Source: Oxalobacteraceae bacterium OTU3CINTB1 (GTDB lineage Bacteria > Pseudomonadota > Gammaproteobacteria > Burkholderiales > Burkholderiaceae_D). Taken from it: a DNA stretch of 64,000 nucleotides. The stretch covers positions 2,604,001 to 2,668,000 of the forward strand of contig CP099652.1 of NCBI GenBank assembly GCA_024123955.1, written 5' to 3'. Of this stretch, positions 38,913 through 47,807 are shown piece after piece; position 1 is the stretch's first letter; every line of letters starts with the position of its first letter. Both the position numbers and the translations under genes were made by a program. A model generated the notes under the pieces. The model ran no database searches, was not told the origin of the DNA, and worked only from the letters and a program-made list of their open reading frames with translations.

Positions 38913-39659
38913 ATGACAAAAATTTCCAGACGAGGATTTTTCAAACTGGCCGGCGGCGCCACCGCCGCGCTGACCCAGGCGCCGGCGCTGGTCGCGCAGG
39001 CGGCGCCGGCGCCAACGCCGGCCGCCCACTCCGGCGCGGCGCTGTTTTTCAACCCCGACGAGATGCGCTGGATCGAGGCGGCCACCGAGCGCCTGATTCC
39101 CGAGGACGACAACGGCCCCGGCGCGCGCGCGGCTGGCGTGCCGGTGTACATCGACCGGCAACTGGCCGGCGCGTGGGGCGCCGGCGAGCGCTTGTACCGC
39201 AGCGGTCCCTGGCAGCCGGGTGACGCCAGCCAGGGCTATCAATTGCCGTTCACGCCGGCAGAGCTGTTCCGCAACGCGCTGCGCGGCGCGCGCGAAGAGC
39301 TGCAGGGCCGCAAGCAGGGCGCGTTCGAAACGCTGCCCGGTCCGCGCCAGGATCTGTATCTCGAATCGCTGCAAAACGGCAAGCAGGATCTGCACGGCGT
39401 GCCGGCCCATGTGTTTTTCGAATCGCTGCTGGCGCTCACCATCGAGGGCTACTTCAGCGATCCGGTCTACGGCGGCAACAAGGACATGGCGTCCTGGAAG
39501 ATGATCGGCTTTCCCGGCGCCTACGCCAGCTTCTACGACCTGGTCGACCAGCATGGCGTGGCCTACACGCGCGCGCCGATCAGCATGGGCGACAACGGCG
39601 CCGGTGTCATCCACCTGCATCCCGTGTCCACGCAGCACTCCGGCAAGCGGGGGGCGTGA
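38913..39659 (+). CDS. Gluconate 2-dehydrogenase subunit 3-like protein, Tat-exported
   Basis: A 248-residue small subunit of a membrane-associated FAD dehydrogenase. A strong Tat signal opens it (ISRRGFFKLAGGATAAL), followed by a mature domain with LFFNPDEMRWIEAATERLIP and MIGFPGAYASFYDLVDQHG, both characteristic of the gluconate 2-dehydrogenase gamma family. In characterised FAD-dependent glucose, sorbitol and gluconate dehydrogenases, this subunit carries the signal and pulls the flavoprotein through Tat. The next gene, for the flavoprotein, overlaps it by one base and lacks a signal peptide, consistent with that mode. Confidence 0.9.
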   Translation: MTKISRRGFFKLAGGATAALTQAPALVAQAAPAPTPAAHSGAALFFNPDEMRWIEAATERLIPEDDNGPGARAAGVPVYIDRQLAGAWGAGERLYRSGPWQPGDASQGYQLPFTPAELFRNALRGAREELQGRKQGAFETLPGPRQDLYLESLQNGKQDLHGVPAHVFFESLLALTIEGYFSDPVYGGNKDMASWKMIGFPGAYASFYDLVDQHGVAYTRAPISMGDNGAGVIHLHPVSTQHSGKRGA

Positions 39660-41428
39660 TGGCGACCAAACTGGCGGAGGTGGACGCGGTGCTGGTCGGG
39701 GTCGGGCTGGTGGGCACCATGCTGGGACGCGAGCTGACGCGCGCCGGCCTCAAAGTGGTGGGCCTGGAACGCGGGCGGCCGCAATTCACGGTGCCTGATT
39801 TCCAGGGACCGCAAATGCATGACGAGCTGCGCTACTCGGTGCGCAAAGGACTAATGCAGGACAACACCAAGGAGGCGGTGACGTTCCGCAACCGGGCCGA
39901 CCAGGTGGCGCTGCCGATCCGACGTTGGGAAAGTTTTCTGCCGGGGACGGGGCTGGGTGGCGCGGCGGTGCATTGGAACGGCCAGACGTACCGCTTCCAG
40001 GACAGCGATTTTCGCATGCGCAGCCTGACCACCGAGCGCTATGGCGCGCGCTTTGCCGATCCCGGGCTGACGATACAGGACTGGGGCGTGACGGCGGCCG
40101 ACATGGAGCCGCATTACGACCGCTTCGAGTATCTGCTTGGCGTCAGCGGCTTGGCGGGCAACATCGGCGGCAAGAAAATCGCAGGCGGCAATCCGTTCGA
40201 GGATGCGCGCCGGCGCGGCTATCCGACCCCGCCCATGAAGGAGCCGTACGGTTCGGCGCTGTTCCGCAAGGCGGCCGCGCAGCAGGGTTACCATCCGTTT
40301 CCGCAACCGTCGTCCAACCTGAGCCAGCCCTACACCAATCCGGAAGGCATGCAGCTGAGCACGTGCATGTTCTGCGGCTACTGCGAACGCTATGCCTGCG
40401 AGCACTACGCCAAATCGTCGCCGCAGACGATTCTGCTGCCGGTGCTGCTCAAGGACCCCCACTTCACCTTGCGCACGCAGGCACAGGTGCTGCGGATCAA
40501 TCTGAGCAAGGACAAACGCCAGGCCACCGGCGTCACCTACGTCGACGCGGCCGGACGCGAGTTCGAGCAGCCGGCAAAGCTGGTCGTGCTGGGCTCGTTC
40601 GCCCTCAACAACGTGCGCATGCTGTTATTGTCGGGGATCGGTACCCCGTACGATCCGCGCAGCGGCCAGGGCACGGTCGGGCGCAACTACGCCTACCAAA
40701 CCATGAGCTCGGTGCAGGTGTTCTTTGACGAAAAGACCAACATCAATCCCTTCATGCGCTCGGGCGCCTGCGGGACGGTGATCGCCGATTTCGTCGGCGA
40801 CAATTTCGACCACGGGCCGCACAAGTTCATCGGCGGCGCCTATGTCGGCGAGGTGATGACCAACGGCCGTCCGATCGAGTTCCATCCGACGCCGCCGGGC
40901 ACGCCGTCGTGGGGCGGCAAGTGGAAAAGCGCCGTGGTTCGCCACTACAACCACACGTCGGTGCTCAACGTTCACGGCAGTTCGATGGCGCACCGCGCGA
41001 ACTACCTCGACCTCGACCCGACCTACAAGGACGCGTGGGGGCTGCCGCTGCTGCGCATGACGTTCGACTTCCCGGCCAACGATTTGCGCATGTCGGCCTA
41101 CGTCACGGGCAAGGCGGTCGAGATCGGCCGCGCGATGGGCGCGCGCCAGGTCAACGGCGCCGGGCGCAAGGGGCCTTACACGGTCACGCAATATCAGACC
41201 ACCCACAACACCGGCGGCACGGTGATGGGCGCGGACCGCAGCACCAGCGTGGTCAACTGCTATTTGCAGAGCTGGGACGTGTCCAACCTGTTTGTGATCG
41301 GCGCCTCCAACTTCCCGCAGAACGCGTCCTACAATCCAACCGACACCGTTGGCGCGCTCGCTTATATGGCGGCCGAGGCCATCGTGCAGCGCTACCTGAA
41401 GTCGCCCGGCCCCATGGTGCAGGCATGA
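39659..41428 (+). CDS. GMC-family FAD-dependent dehydrogenase, catalytic subunit
   Basis: A 589-residue glucose-methanol-choline oxidoreductase. The N-terminal FAD-binding fold is VDAVLVGVGLVGTMLGREL; FLPGTGLGGAAVHWNG and the C-terminal VIGASNFPQNASYNPTDTVG are GMC signatures, with the active-site His in THNTGGTVMG. A four-Cys cluster (C236, C239, C242, C247 in TCMFCGYCERYACEHY) is likely to hold the Fe-S centre known from FAD-glucose dehydrogenase. It has no signal peptide and probably travels with the preceding Tat subunit. Start and stop codons overlap with both neighbours (TGATG, ATGA). The substrate may be a sugar, sugar acid or polyol. Confidence 0.92.
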   Translation: MATKLAEVDAVLVGVGLVGTMLGRELTRAGLKVVGLERGRPQFTVPDFQGPQMHDELRYSVRKGLMQDNTKEAVTFRNRADQVALPIRRWESFLPGTGLGGAAVHWNGQTYRFQDSDFRMRSLTTERYGARFADPGLTIQDWGVTAADMEPHYDRFEYLLGVSGLAGNIGGKKIAGGNPFEDARRRGYPTPPMKEPYGSALFRKAAAQQGYHPFPQPSSNLSQPYTNPEGMQLSTCMFCGYCERYACEHYAKSSPQTILLPVLLKDPHFTLRTQAQVLRINLSKDKRQATGVTYVDAAGREFEQPAKLVVLGSFALNNVRMLLLSGIGTPYDPRSGQGTVGRNYAYQTMSSVQVFFDEKTNINPFMRSGACGTVIADFVGDNFDHGPHKFIGGAYVGEVMTNGRPIEFHPTPPGTPSWGGKWKSAVVRHYNHTSVLNVHGSSMAHRANYLDLDPTYKDAWGLPLLRMTFDFPANDLRMSAYVTGKAVEIGRAMGARQVNGAGRKGPYTVTQYQTTHNTGGTVMGADRSTSVVNCYLQSWDVSNLFVIGASNFPQNASYNPTDTVGALAYMAAEAIVQRYLKSPGPMVQA

Positions 41429-42486
41429 ACGCCCGGCGTTGGTTGTTTGCCGGCCGGTGCCTGGTGTTCGCGTGCGCAGTGGCCGCGCTGGTCGCCTTCC
41501 TGGCGTTGTTGGCGATGCCGGCGCTGGCGCGGCAGGCGCCCGCGCCGGCACCCGCTGCGCGGCCGGCACCGCAGCAATTACAGCAGCCCCGGCAGCCCCA
41601 GCAGCCCCAGCAGCAAGCCCGGCAGCCGGCCTCGGCCGAACGCGGACGGCAGCTCGCCGAGCAGGGCGCCGACGGCGTCACCGCGTGCATCAGCTGCCAT
41701 GGCGCGCAGGGCGAAGGCAACGCTGCCGCCGGTTTTCCGCGTCTGGCGGGCCAGCCGCCGTTTTATCTGGAACGGCAGATGAGCGCCTTCGCGGATGGCC
41801 GCCGCGACAACCCGGTGATGTCGCCGATCGCCAAGGCGATGACTGCGCAACAGCGCCTCGACAGCAGCGCGTGGTATGCCAGTGTCGACCCGGCCAAGGC
41901 GGCGGGCGCGCAGCCGGGCGCCGTCGCCGCCAAGCGGGACGCCGCACGGCAAAAACGCGCGCTGGCGCTGGCCAACCAGGGCGACGACAAACTCCAGGTG
42001 CAAGCGTGCATCAACTGCCACGGCCCCAACGGCGCGGGCGAGGCGCCGGCCTATCCCTACCTGGCCGGCCAGCATGCCGCCTATTTGACGGCGGCGATGG
42101 CCGAATGGAAGAGCGGGGCGCGCAAGACCGATCCCAGCGGACAGATGCCGACCATCGCAGCGCGCCTGGGCGAGCAGGATGTCGCTGCCCTGGCCGCTTT
42201 TTATGCAGCGCAGACGGCGCAGGCGCCGGCGTTGCGGACCAATGTCGCCGCCGGTTCCGTCGCGCGGCCGGCCGTGGCGGCGCGGGCCGACGCCTCCGGT
42301 CCGCGCGCGGGCGCAGCCGCGCCGCAAGGCGTGGGTACCGAGCAGGGCGCCCCGCTGACGGGCGGCAACCAGGGCCAGGGTGGCGGCGGTGGCGCGCAAG
42401 GCAACCAAACGCAGCCGTCCGGGCAACCGGCCCGATCCTCGCAGGAACCGGCCCGCAACCCGCCGCCGCCGACGCAGCGTCGCTGA
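41425..42486 (+). CDS. Dihaem c-type cytochrome, electron-acceptor subunit
   Basis: A 353-residue exported cytochrome c with an N-terminal hydrophobic signal/anchor (about residues 8-35). A short Gln/Pro tract (QQPRQPQQPQQQARQP) comes before two c4-type haem domains with CISCH (about residue 91) and CINCH (about residue 196). The last 90 residues are Ala/Pro/Gly/Gln-rich and probably disordered. Its ATG overlaps the GMC stop, so it is the third subunit, passing electrons from the flavoprotein to the respiratory chain. The characterised relatives have three haem motifs; only two are visible here. Confidence 0.9.
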   Translation: MNARRWLFAGRCLVFACAVAALVAFLALLAMPALARQAPAPAPAARPAPQQLQQPRQPQQPQQQARQPASAERGRQLAEQGADGVTACISCHGAQGEGNAAAGFPRLAGQPPFYLERQMSAFADGRRDNPVMSPIAKAMTAQQRLDSSAWYASVDPAKAAGAQPGAVAAKRDAARQKRALALANQGDDKLQVQACINCHGPNGAGEAPAYPYLAGQHAAYLTAAMAEWKSGARKTDPSGQMPTIAARLGEQDVAALAAFYAAQTAQAPALRTNVAAGSVARPAVAARADASGPRAGAAAPQGVGTEQGAPLTGGNQGQGGGGGAQGNQTQPSGQPARSSQEPARNPPPPTQRR

Positions 42487-42795
42487 GTATGGTAGGCGAC
42501 GCCGCCACGGGCCACGTCGCCGACGCCGCCGGCGTCGCCTACGGCTACAAGCTGGGTTCCCGTCTGCCGCTGGGCGTGCTGACGGCGTTGCTGCCGCGCG
42601 CGGAGCGGCGCTAACAAATTTTCCTGGCTCAATTTAGTTTGGGCAATCGGCGTGTCGCATTGATCTGCCTCAAGCTGTTGACTGATGCGGTTCATGGTTG
42701 CGTCGAGCCCGCGCCCCACACTCAAGGCATGTCCGATCGCGGTGGCCGCCCGAACGCCGCCGCGACCGGTTTCTCATACTCATCAGGAGAAAAGA
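42487..42795. other. 309-bp intergenic region after the cytochrome gene
   Basis: Contains a GGCGACGCCG...CGGCGTCGCC inverted repeat (42495-42504 and 42530-42539) with an inner GACGCC/GGCGTC hairpin, possibly the end of the dehydrogenase operon, without a T-run. A 41-codon frame at 42489-42614 has no supporting features. Nothing else is evident. Confidence 0.5.
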
Positions 42796-44094
42796 ATGCC
42801 ATCCATCATTGCAAGCCCGGCGCCACAGCCGGCACGGTGCGCCGCGCGGTTTTTGTCGGGCCTGCTGGTGGCGCTGCTGAGCGTTAGCGCGGCGGCCACG
42901 GCGCAAGACGCGCAGCAGCTTGATGCGGAATCAACCAGTGCGCACCCCGCGCCGGCCTTGTACCGGGTCATCGTGCTGCACCCGGGGACGCTCCTGACCA
43001 GCCTACCTCGCATCAATTCCAACGATCAGGCCGCCTTCGGACTGGAAACCGCCGAAGGCCAGCGCGGCTTCTTTTATGACGGCACCCGGGTCCGCGATAT
43101 CGGCACGCTCGGCGGCCCGATCACCTGGGTCCAGGGGTTGAACGACGCGGGACAGATCGTCGGCCGGTCCTACCTCACGTCAGAGAACCACCGCGCCTTC
43201 GTCTGGGATGCCGATGGCGGCATGATCGATCTGGGCGCGTTGCCGGGGCACGGCGAATCGGATGGCGCAGCCATCAACAACCACGGCGTGGTCACGGGAA
43301 CTTCCTGGGCCAACGGACCCGTGCCGCCGCATGCGTTCCGCTGGAGCGTGGGGGACGGCATGGAGGACCTGGGCGCGTTCGGCACCGGCTTCGAAGGCAT
43401 CTCGTTCGGCGATGCGATCAACGACGCCGGGGTGATCGGCGGGGCGTCGGACCAGCCGGGCGGGCGGCGCCACGCGTTCGTCTGGCGGCGCGAAACGGGG
43501 ATGGTCGACATCCACACGCTGGCAGAGGGCGATTCGTCAGCAGGTGTGGTGGGTGCCGGTGGCGAGGTCGCCGGGAACTATGTGTCGTTGGCCGGGGAGA
43601 CCGCGCTCATCCGCGCTTTCCTGTGGACGGCGGCCACCGGCATGCGGGACTTGGGCACGGCCGGCGGTAGCGAGTCGATTGTCACGGCGATGAACGACCA
43701 TGGCCGCATCGCCGGCCTGATCAACTTTCCGGATGAGGGCCAGCACGCGATGTCGTGGACGCGCGCCGGCGGCATGGTCGATCTTGGCACGCTGGGCGGG
43801 GCGGCTTCGATCGCGTTCGACGTCAACAACAAGGGGCAGGTGGTCGGCAGGTCGCGCGACGCGTCGGGCCAGGATCGGGGATTCCTCTGGACCGCGCAAG
43901 ATGGGATGATCGATCTGAACAAGCGGCTGCGCAACGCGCCGGCCGGATTGGTGGTTGGCTCGGCGTTGGCGATTTCCGACAACGGCGCGATCGTGGCCGA
44001 AGCGAGCGCCGGGATGGTGCTGCTCAAGCCGTGCTGCGCCGACCGGCCGCGCGGCGAACCGGCGCAGGCGCCGGCGCCGGCGCCTGCGCGCTAG
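42796..44094 (+). CDS. Secreted HAF-repeat beta-propeller-like protein
   Basis: A 432-residue exported protein. A Sec signal peptide ends near residue 36 (VSAAATAQDA). The rest consists of about seven repeats of the HAF type, each with a DLGTLGG-like core and an INxxGxVVG-like turn (examples: DIGTLGGPITWVQGLNDAGQ, DLGALPGHGESDGAAINNHG, DLGTLGGAASIAFDVNNKGQ). Such repeats are found in extracellular proteins of unknown function and probably form a beta-propeller. A CAGGAGAAAAG site supports the start. It follows the dehydrogenase operon after 309 nt; a functional link is not shown. Confidence 0.85.
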   Translation: MPSIIASPAPQPARCAARFLSGLLVALLSVSAAATAQDAQQLDAESTSAHPAPALYRVIVLHPGTLLTSLPRINSNDQAAFGLETAEGQRGFFYDGTRVRDIGTLGGPITWVQGLNDAGQIVGRSYLTSENHRAFVWDADGGMIDLGALPGHGESDGAAINNHGVVTGTSWANGPVPPHAFRWSVGDGMEDLGAFGTGFEGISFGDAINDAGVIGGASDQPGGRRHAFVWRRETGMVDIHTLAEGDSSAGVVGAGGEVAGNYVSLAGETALIRAFLWTAATGMRDLGTAGGSESIVTAMNDHGRIAGLINFPDEGQHAMSWTRAGGMVDLGTLGGAASIAFDVNNKGQVVGRSRDASGQDRGFLWTAQDGMIDLNKRLRNAPAGLVVGSALAISDNGAIVAEASAGMVLLKPCCADRPRGEPAQAPAPAPAR

Positions 44095-44103
44095 CCGGAC
44101 GGC

Positions 44104-45543
44104 TTACGCCTCGATGAAGCGCATCTTGAAGTTGCGGCCCTTGATGGCGCCGAAGTCGCCGCCCAGCGGATTGTTCTTGCTGAGGCGGTCGAACGCTTCG
44201 TAGGCCACGCGGCGGTCGATCGCCACGTAGGTCTGGAACTCGAACACGTTGATCTTGCCCACTTGTTCCTTGCTCAGGCCGGCGTCGCCGGTCAGCGCGC
44301 CCAGCAGGTCGCCCGGACGCAGCTTGTCCTTCTTGCCGCCCGAGATCACCAGGGTCATCATCGGCGCCGGATCGACGCCGTAGTCGTCGCCGTCCAGGCT
44401 ATCGAGGTCGAACCACTCGGCCTTCGAACCCTGGTATTCCTCGATCAGTTTGACCCATTTCTTTTCGTTGGGCGCGCACAGCGACAGCGCCAGGCCTTTT
44501 TCGCCGATGCGTCCGGTGCGGCCGACGCGGTGGATGTGCACCTCGGTGTCCTTGGAGACGTCGACGTTGATCACCGCCTCCAGATTCGGGATGTCGAGGC
44601 CGCGCGCGGCGACGTCGGTTGCCACCAGCACCGAGCAGCTGCGGTTGGAGAACAGCACCAGGATCTCGTCGCGCTCGCGCTGTTCGAGTTCGCCGAACAA
44701 GGCCAGCGCCGAGAAGCCCTTGGCGCGCAGGTCGTCGGCCAGCTCGCGGCACTGCACCTTGGTGTTGCAAAAGGCGATCGCCGACGCCGGCTTGTAGTGC
44801 CCCAGCAGCTTGCCGACGGCGGCGGTGCGCTGGTCGAAGCCGATCTCGAAGAACAGCTGTTCGATCTTGCTGTTGTCGTGCTGCGCCTCGACGGTCACTT
44901 CGACCGGATCGGCCAGGAAGGAATCGGTGGCGCGGCGGATGTCGTCCGGATAGGTGGCCGAGAACAGCAAGGTCTGGCGGCGCTTCGGACAGGCGCTGAC
45001 GATGCCGGCGATTTCGTCGTAGAAGCCCATGTCGGTCATGCGGTCGGCCTCGTCGAGCACCAGGGTCTCGACCTTGGTCAGGTCCAGCGTATTGCGGCCC
45101 AGGTGGTCGCGCACGCGGCCCGGGGTGCCGACAACGATGTGGGCGCCGTGTTCGAGCGAGGCGATTTGCGGGCGCATCGGCGAGCCGCCGGTCAGCACCA
45201 GCACCTTGACGTTGCCGGTGCTGCGCGCCAGCCGGCGCAACTCGTTGGCCACCTGGTCGGCCAGTTCGCGCGTCGGGCACAGCACCAGCGCCTGCACGGC
45301 GAACCAGGCTGGATTGAGCTTGGCCAGGATGCCGATGCCGAAGGCGGCGGTCTTGCCGCTGCCGGTCTTGGCCTGGGCGATCAGGTCGCGTCCGGCCAGC
45401 ACCGACGGCAGGCTTTGCGCTTGGATGGTGGTCATCGACTTGTAGCCGAGCGAGTCGAGGTTGGCGAGGAATTCGGCGGTCAGCGGCAGGCTGGCGAAGG
45501 CGGTATTGTCGCCATCCGGCGTGGTGGTGTCGGGGGAGGTCAT
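44104..45543 (-). CDS. dbpA: ATP-dependent RNA helicase DbpA
   Basis: A 479-residue DEAD-box helicase. The Q motif (TTIQAQSLP), Walker A (AKTGSGKT), VLDEADRM, SAT and the C-terminal HRVGRTGRIGEKG are present. The last 75 residues (VISGGKKDKLRPGDLLGALT onward to NFKMRFIEA) form the DbpA RNA-binding domain that recognises hairpin 92 of 23S rRNA, so the role is late 50S ribosome assembly. The start at 45543 is preferred over an 11-residue longer frame. Convergent with the HAF gene, 9 nt between stops. Confidence 0.95.
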   Translation of the reverse strand: MTSPDTTTPDGDNTAFASLPLTAEFLANLDSLGYKSMTTIQAQSLPSVLAGRDLIAQAKTGSGKTAAFGIGILAKLNPAWFAVQALVLCPTRELADQVANELRRLARSTGNVKVLVLTGGSPMRPQIASLEHGAHIVVGTPGRVRDHLGRNTLDLTKVETLVLDEADRMTDMGFYDEIAGIVSACPKRRQTLLFSATYPDDIRRATDSFLADPVEVTVEAQHDNSKIEQLFFEIGFDQRTAAVGKLLGHYKPASAIAFCNTKVQCRELADDLRAKGFSALALFGELEQRERDEILVLFSNRSCSVLVATDVAARGLDIPNLEAVINVDVSKDTEVHIHRVGRTGRIGEKGLALSLCAPNEKKWVKLIEEYQGSKAEWFDLDSLDGDDYGVDPAPMMTLVISGGKKDKLRPGDLLGALTGDAGLSKEQVGKINVFEFQTYVAIDRRVAYEAFDRLSKNNPLGGDFGAIKGRNFKMRFIEA

Positions 45544-45633
45544 GATGTCAGGCCTGTTCAAAAAGGACGTAAGCACAGTCTAACAGGCTCCGTTCCGGCC
45601 CTGATGCTGTGTGCGGTGGTGATTGGGTGAAGC

Positions 45634-45858
45634 TTAGTTTGGCGCCCACACCGGCAAACCGGTCAGGTCCAGGGATTCGTCGCGGACCCAGACCGGCAAG
45701 CCGCTGGCGTCGGTCGGTTCGAGCAGTTCGAGTTGTTCCTGCTTGAGCTGCGCGCGCCTGGCGCGGGGCGCCGGTGGACGCTTCGCTTCCGGTTCGAGCG
45801 GCGCGGCCGGGCTGAAACCGGGCAGGTCGAACGTAGCGTTATCTTTTTTATCTCTCAT
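45634..45858 (-). CDS. Small hypothetical protein, about 74 aa
   Basis: A short hydrophilic protein starting MRDKKDNATFDLPGF, with a basic Pro/Arg/Ala stretch and two copies of a GLPVWx motif near the C-terminus (ASGLPVWVRDESLDLTGLPVW). No family recognised. Upstream in-frame ATGs at 45885 and 45903 are alternative starts; the chosen one gives the most compact protein. Located upstream of dbpA on the same strand. Confidence 0.55.
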   Translation of the reverse strand: MRDKKDNATFDLPGFSPAAPLEPEAKRPPAPRARRAQLKQEQLELLEPTDASGLPVWVRDESLDLTGLPVWAPN

Positions 45859-45901
45859 TTCAAAATCTCGTGCCCACGGCGCCATCGAAAATGCGCCGCT
45901 C

Positions 45902-45932
45902 AAAACAAAAGCCCGGCTGCAGGAGTCGGGCT
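45902..45932 (-). terminator. Rho-independent terminator of the phosphatase gene
   Basis: On the minus strand AGCCCG/CGGGCT stem with an 11-nt loop and TTTTGTTTTG tail, about 50 nt after the stop at 45986. Confidence 0.75.
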
Positions 45933-45985
45933 CAGTGAGGTAATAACCGCGATTGTAGCATACCCACGCGGCCCCAAGGGGAATC

Positions 45986-47647
45986 TCAGCGGAAGCTCAA
46001 GGCCCCCGTCAGGTCGCCCGGCGGCGGCGCCTGGCGCGCCGCGAAGGCCTCGTTGCGCACCTTCAGCCCTTGCAGCAGCGGCAGGTCGTGCAGGCGGGTG
46101 ATGAAGCGCAGGATCGACGTGGTGTCGTAGAAGCTATGGTCGACCTGGCCCTTCTTGGCGAACGGCGACACCACGATGGCCGGAATGCGCGAACCCGGAC
46201 CCCAGCGGTCGCCCTTGGGCGGCGCCACATGGTCCCACCAGCCGCCGTTCTCGTCGAAGGTGATCACGATGACCATGTCCTTCCACTGGGGGGATTTTTT
46301 CAGGTGCTCGATGACGTTGGCGATGTGGGCGTCGCCCGATTCGATGTCGGAATAGCCGGCGTGCAGGTTCAGATTCCCTTGCGGCTTGTAGAAGGTCACG
46401 GCCGGCAGCTTGCCGGCGATGGCGTCGGCGATGAATTTGTTCGAGATCGGACTGTCGCCCATGCCGGCGTCGCGCAGGTGCTCGGCGCGCGCGGCGGTGC
46501 CCGGCGCGAACTGCTGGAAATAGTTAAATGGCTGGTGATGGTACTGGAAGTTGGGCTTTTCGCCGCCGCCGCGCGCGTCGAGCGCAGCCTGCCACGCGCC
46601 GCCGTACCACGCCCAGCCGACCTTCTTGGCCGACAGCAGGTCGCCGATGGTGTCGTAGGTTTGCGGCGGCAGGGTGCCGGCGTCGTCGGGATCGGCCAGC
46701 AGCTTGTCGCCACCGGCGGCAGGGCGGATGTAGCTCGGCTGGTAGGGCGGCGCCATGGTGTTGACCGCGTAGCCGTCCGGCGTGATGGCGCCGTTGTTGA
46801 CGTAGAGCGGCATGCCGTCCATCGCCGACGCCGGGCTGTCCTTGGTCACGCTGAGCCGCATGCCGGTGGGGCCGTCGTCGAGCACCGCGATCTTCTTTTT
46901 GGCGGCGGTCTGCGGCGCGTTGAAGTACTCGGGCGTGCGGCCGGTGATCAGGAACTGGTGGTTCAGGTAGGAGCCGCCGAAGGCCGCCATGAAGAAGTTA
47001 TCGCACAAGGTGTACTGCTCGGCGATCTTCCACAGGCCGAGATTTTTGCTGGTTTCGCCGTAGTAGCCCATCACCATGCCGCCGGTGTTGCCCCACGCGG
47101 CGAAGCCGTCGTTCTTGCCGCCGTTGATCTGCATCTGGTTCTGGTAGAACAGGTGCCACAGGTCGCGCGTGATGACCGCCTCGGGCAGCGGCTTGCCTTC
47201 GACGTCGGCCAGTTTGAACGGCGCGTTCGGCAAGTCCTTGATGTCGTCTTCCTTCAGCACGTATTTCTTGCCGCCGATGTCCTGCGGCGTGGGCACCATG
47301 CCGCCCCAGATTTTGGGCAGCGCCGGCAGCACGGCGCCGTTGCGGTCGCGCTGTTGGCAGGCGGCTGCCGGCGCGGCCGACAAGGGCGCCGCAGTGCCGG
47401 GGAAGTTGGCGAACAGGTTGTTGAAGCTGCGGTTTTCCAGGTAGATCACCACCACGTTCTTGACGTTGGCCTTGAGTTTGGCGTCGAGCGAGCCCTTGAC
47501 CGGCAGCCTGACGGGCGCGGCCTCGCTCAGGACGGGCAGGGAAGTGGCCAGGCCGGTCGCGGCGGCGGCCTGGAAGATGCGGCGGCGCGCCGGGTTGGCG
47601 GGTGCGTCCTGCTGCGCTTGCGTTTCGACCGGGTCCGTATTCTTCAC
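45986..47647 (-). CDS. AcpA/phospholipase C-family phosphoesterase, exported
   Basis: A 553-residue member of the phosphoesterase family that includes acid phosphatase AcpA and bacterial phospholipase C. The N-terminal catalytic block is VVVIYLENRSFNNLFANFPG with the metal-binding Glu-Asn; ITFDENGGWWDHVAPP near the C-terminal end is the second metal-binding signature. Residues 15-45 contain ARRRIFQAAAATGLATSLP, a Tat-like export signal. I start it at the GTG at 47647 because AGGAGGC lies 3-9 nt upstream at ideal spacing; an ATG at 47674 lies upstream of that site. Substrate (phosphomonoester or phospholipid) undetermined. Confidence 0.88.
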   Translation of the reverse strand: MKNTDPVETQAQQDAPANPARRRIFQAAAATGLATSLPVLSEAAPVRLPVKGSLDAKLKANVKNVVVIYLENRSFNNLFANFPGTAAPLSAAPAAACQQRDRNGAVLPALPKIWGGMVPTPQDIGGKKYVLKEDDIKDLPNAPFKLADVEGKPLPEAVITRDLWHLFYQNQMQINGGKNDGFAAWGNTGGMVMGYYGETSKNLGLWKIAEQYTLCDNFFMAAFGGSYLNHQFLITGRTPEYFNAPQTAAKKKIAVLDDGPTGMRLSVTKDSPASAMDGMPLYVNNGAITPDGYAVNTMAPPYQPSYIRPAAGGDKLLADPDDAGTLPPQTYDTIGDLLSAKKVGWAWYGGAWQAALDARGGGEKPNFQYHHQPFNYFQQFAPGTAARAEHLRDAGMGDSPISNKFIADAIAGKLPAVTFYKPQGNLNLHAGYSDIESGDAHIANVIEHLKKSPQWKDMVIVITFDENGGWWDHVAPPKGDRWGPGSRIPAIVVSPFAKKGQVDHSFYDTTSILRFITRLHDLPLLQGLKVRNEAFAARQAPPPGDLTGALSFR

Positions 47648-47726
47648 TATGCCTCCTGAGCTGCCAAAAAGCATGATTGTGGCATTTGCAGGGGCAAATG
47701 AATATGTCGGAATGTAAAAATACCTT

Positions 47727-47807
47727 CGGGGGTCAAGTCTGACATTCGTACACGCCCTCGTCAGTAATAATGTTCAGCACGTGTCGGAATGTCAGACTTG
47801 ACCCCCG
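47727..47807. repeat. REP-type inverted repeat pair (REPIN-like)
   Basis: Two 28-bp arms (47727-47754 and 47780-47807) are inverted copies differing at two or three positions; the outer 21 bp, beginning CGGGGGTCAAGTCTGACATT, are identical. A 25-bp spacer separates them. An 11-bp fragment of the arm (TGTCGGAATGT) recurs at about 47705. The right arm overlaps the last codons and the stop of the histidine kinase gene. The arrangement matches paired REP elements mobilised by RAYT transposases; no RAYT gene is in the window. Confidence 0.75.

Noticed and set aside
42489..42614. 41-codon frame after the cytochrome gene
   Set aside because: No ribosome-binding site, no family resemblance, and it coincides with a GC-rich inverted repeat.
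47648..47674. ATG start for the AcpA-like phosphatase at 47674
   Set aside because: The AGGAGGC ribosome-binding site lies downstream of this ATG and at ideal spacing to the GTG at 47647.
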